Origin: Halobaculum sp. XH14
GTDB lineage: Archaea; Halobacteriota; Halobacteria; Halobacteriales; Haloferacaceae
NCBI RefSeq assembly: GCF_032116555.1
Contig: NZ_CP134949.1
Coordinates: 2,108,001 to 2,172,000, forward strand
Length of the DNA stretch: 64,000 bases
Direction: 5' to 3'
The position numbers were made by a program, and so were the translations under genes. The notes beneath the pieces were generated by a model. The model searched no databases. It had not been told where the DNA came from and saw nothing but the letters and a program-made list of their open reading frames with translations. Shown here one piece after another: positions 63,146 through 64,000 of the stretch; position 1 is the stretch's first letter; every line of letters begins with the position of its first letter.

Positions 63146-63973
63146 ATGAGCGACGACGAGCCGGACGTGAACATCAGCGGCGGCGCGGACGGCGGCGGCT
63201 CGGTCGCCGAGTTCGCGACCGACGAGGCCGACACACGCGCGGAGGCGGTCGTCGACGAGCTCGGCGAGCTGTACTGGCGGAAGGCGTACGGCGGCCAGGA
63301 CGCGTTCGAGTGTCTCGTCCGGACGATCCTCTCACAGAACACGAGCGACGTCGCCAGCCAGCCCGCACACGACGAGCTGATGGCGCGGTTCGGGCCGGGC
63401 GGCACCGCACCGGACGCCGGACCGGACCTGGCCGCGACGCTCGCGGACGCCGCGCAGGACGAGGTGGCCGAGACCATCTCGTCGGCGGGACTGTACAACC
63501 GGAAGTCCGAGACGATCGTCCGCCTCGCCGGGCGAGTCCGCGAGGAGTACGGCGGCGCGGCCGGGTTCGACGAGTTCGTCACACGGAAGGAGCCGGCGGC
63601 CGTCCGGGACGCGCTGCTCGAGATGAACGGCGTCGGGCCGAAGACCGCCGACTGCGTGCTGCTGTTCGCCGGCGGCCGCAGCGGGGTGTTCCCCGTCGAT
63701 ACGCACGTCCACCGGATCGCGCGCCGGCTGGGAATCGCACCCCCGGACGCCGATCACGAGACGGTGCGCGAGTGGATCGAGGCAGCCGTCCCCCCGGAAA
63801 AGTGCGGCTTCGGTCACACCGCGATGATCCAGTTCGGACGGGAGTACTGCACCGCTCGCGAGCCGAAGTGTCTCGACGGTCCGGAGGCCTGCCCGCTGTA
63901 CGACCTGTGTGACCGCGTCGGCGTCGACGAACTCGCCGGGGAGTTCGTGGACCCCGCCGAAACCGTCGAGTGA
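63146..63973 (+). CDS. nth: endonuclease III (DNA glycosylase/AP lyase)
   Basis: This 275-residue protein has the helix-hairpin-helix MNGVGPKTADCVLLFAGG with catalytic Lys166, the general-base Asp185 in PVDTHVHR, and a C-terminal Fe-S loop with Cys235, Cys242, Cys249 and Cys255. The spacing is CX6CX6CX5C, four residues longer than CX6CX2CX5C in the second gap. It removes oxidised pyrimidines and cuts abasic sites. A 25-residue acidic extension precedes the enzyme core. Confidence 0.94.
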   Translation: MSDDEPDVNISGGADGGGSVAEFATDEADTRAEAVVDELGELYWRKAYGGQDAFECLVRTILSQNTSDVASQPAHDELMARFGPGGTAPDAGPDLAATLADAAQDEVAETISSAGLYNRKSETIVRLAGRVREEYGGAAGFDEFVTRKEPAAVRDALLEMNGVGPKTADCVLLFAGGRSGVFPVDTHVHRIARRLGIAPPDADHETVREWIEAAVPPEKCGFGHTAMIQFGREYCTAREPKCLDGPEACPLYDLCDRVGVDELAGEFVDPAETVE

Positions 63974-64000
63974 GGGTCAGTCGACCGAACAGTTCGCCTC

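Overview
The window is chromosomal DNA from a halophilic archaeon (class Halobacteria). The evidence is the very high G+C with C/G-ending codons, strongly acidic predicted proteins, TATA-like boxes about 26 nt upstream of leaderless start codons, archaeal/eukaryal-type translation genes (eIF2-alpha, eL44, eS27, Nop10, archaeal-type ProRS) and an AglJ/AglB N-glycosylation apparatus. I cannot place the genus from this window.

Left part (1-37 kb), housekeeping. It opens with a SPOUT RNA methyltransferase cut by the window edge, tRNA-Gly(GCC) and a thiamine-binding-type protein. Next come methenyl-tetrahydropterin cyclohydrolase (mch) with a hypothetical gene and a HAD hydrolase in a tight run, a GTPBP1-like GTPase, a membrane-anchored J-domain protein, a 7TM/PAS histidine kinase, pyrF, a 1527-residue glutamate synthase (gltB) and prolyl-tRNA synthetase. 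The operon eL44 - eS27 - eIF2-alpha - nop10 follows, then a radical SAM protein with unusual cysteine spacing, a DUF373 membrane protein and small haloarchaeal genes. A complete branched-chain amino acid locus runs leftward: leuA, then ilvB-ilvN-ilvC-small gene-leuC-leuD-leuB with mostly 4-nt overlaps. Several small conserved haloarchaeal proteins fill 33.9-37.1 kb.

Right part (37-62.3 kb), protein glycosylation. aglJ (first sugar onto dolichyl phosphate) and aglB (oligosaccharyltransferase) form the two ends. Between them lie a UDP-glucose dehydrogenase (AglM-type), a nucleotidyltransferase (AglF-type), a flippase, an FkbM methyltransferase, three alkaline-phosphatase/sulfatase-superfamily proteins, a beta-propeller glycan protein, a NeuB-type nonulosonate synthase, a fused GT2-CMP-sialate-synthetase-like protein, an SpsF-type cytidylyltransferase, a GT-B glycosyltransferase, an O-acetyltransferase-type protein, a GT4 enzyme and an AglG-type transferase. 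From about 38.9 to 52.4 kb the sequence is visibly poorer in G+C than its surroundings, which suggests an exchangeable glycan cassette. A multiply frameshifted enolase-superfamily pseudogene and about 850 nt of gene-free sequence mark its left edge. aglB is followed with no spacing by a DUF368 gene, the family recently assigned to polyprenyl-phosphate recycling. DUF371 and endonuclease III genes close the window.

A family of non-coding, hairpin-rich dispersed repeats with shared ends occurs at 1.45, 2.2, 10.1 and 18.1-18.7 kb, with a weaker relative at 62.9 kb, always between genes. The most interesting items are the NeuB/fused GT2-cytidylyltransferase cassette, the aglB-DUF368 junction, the repeat family and the long leader of ilvB.
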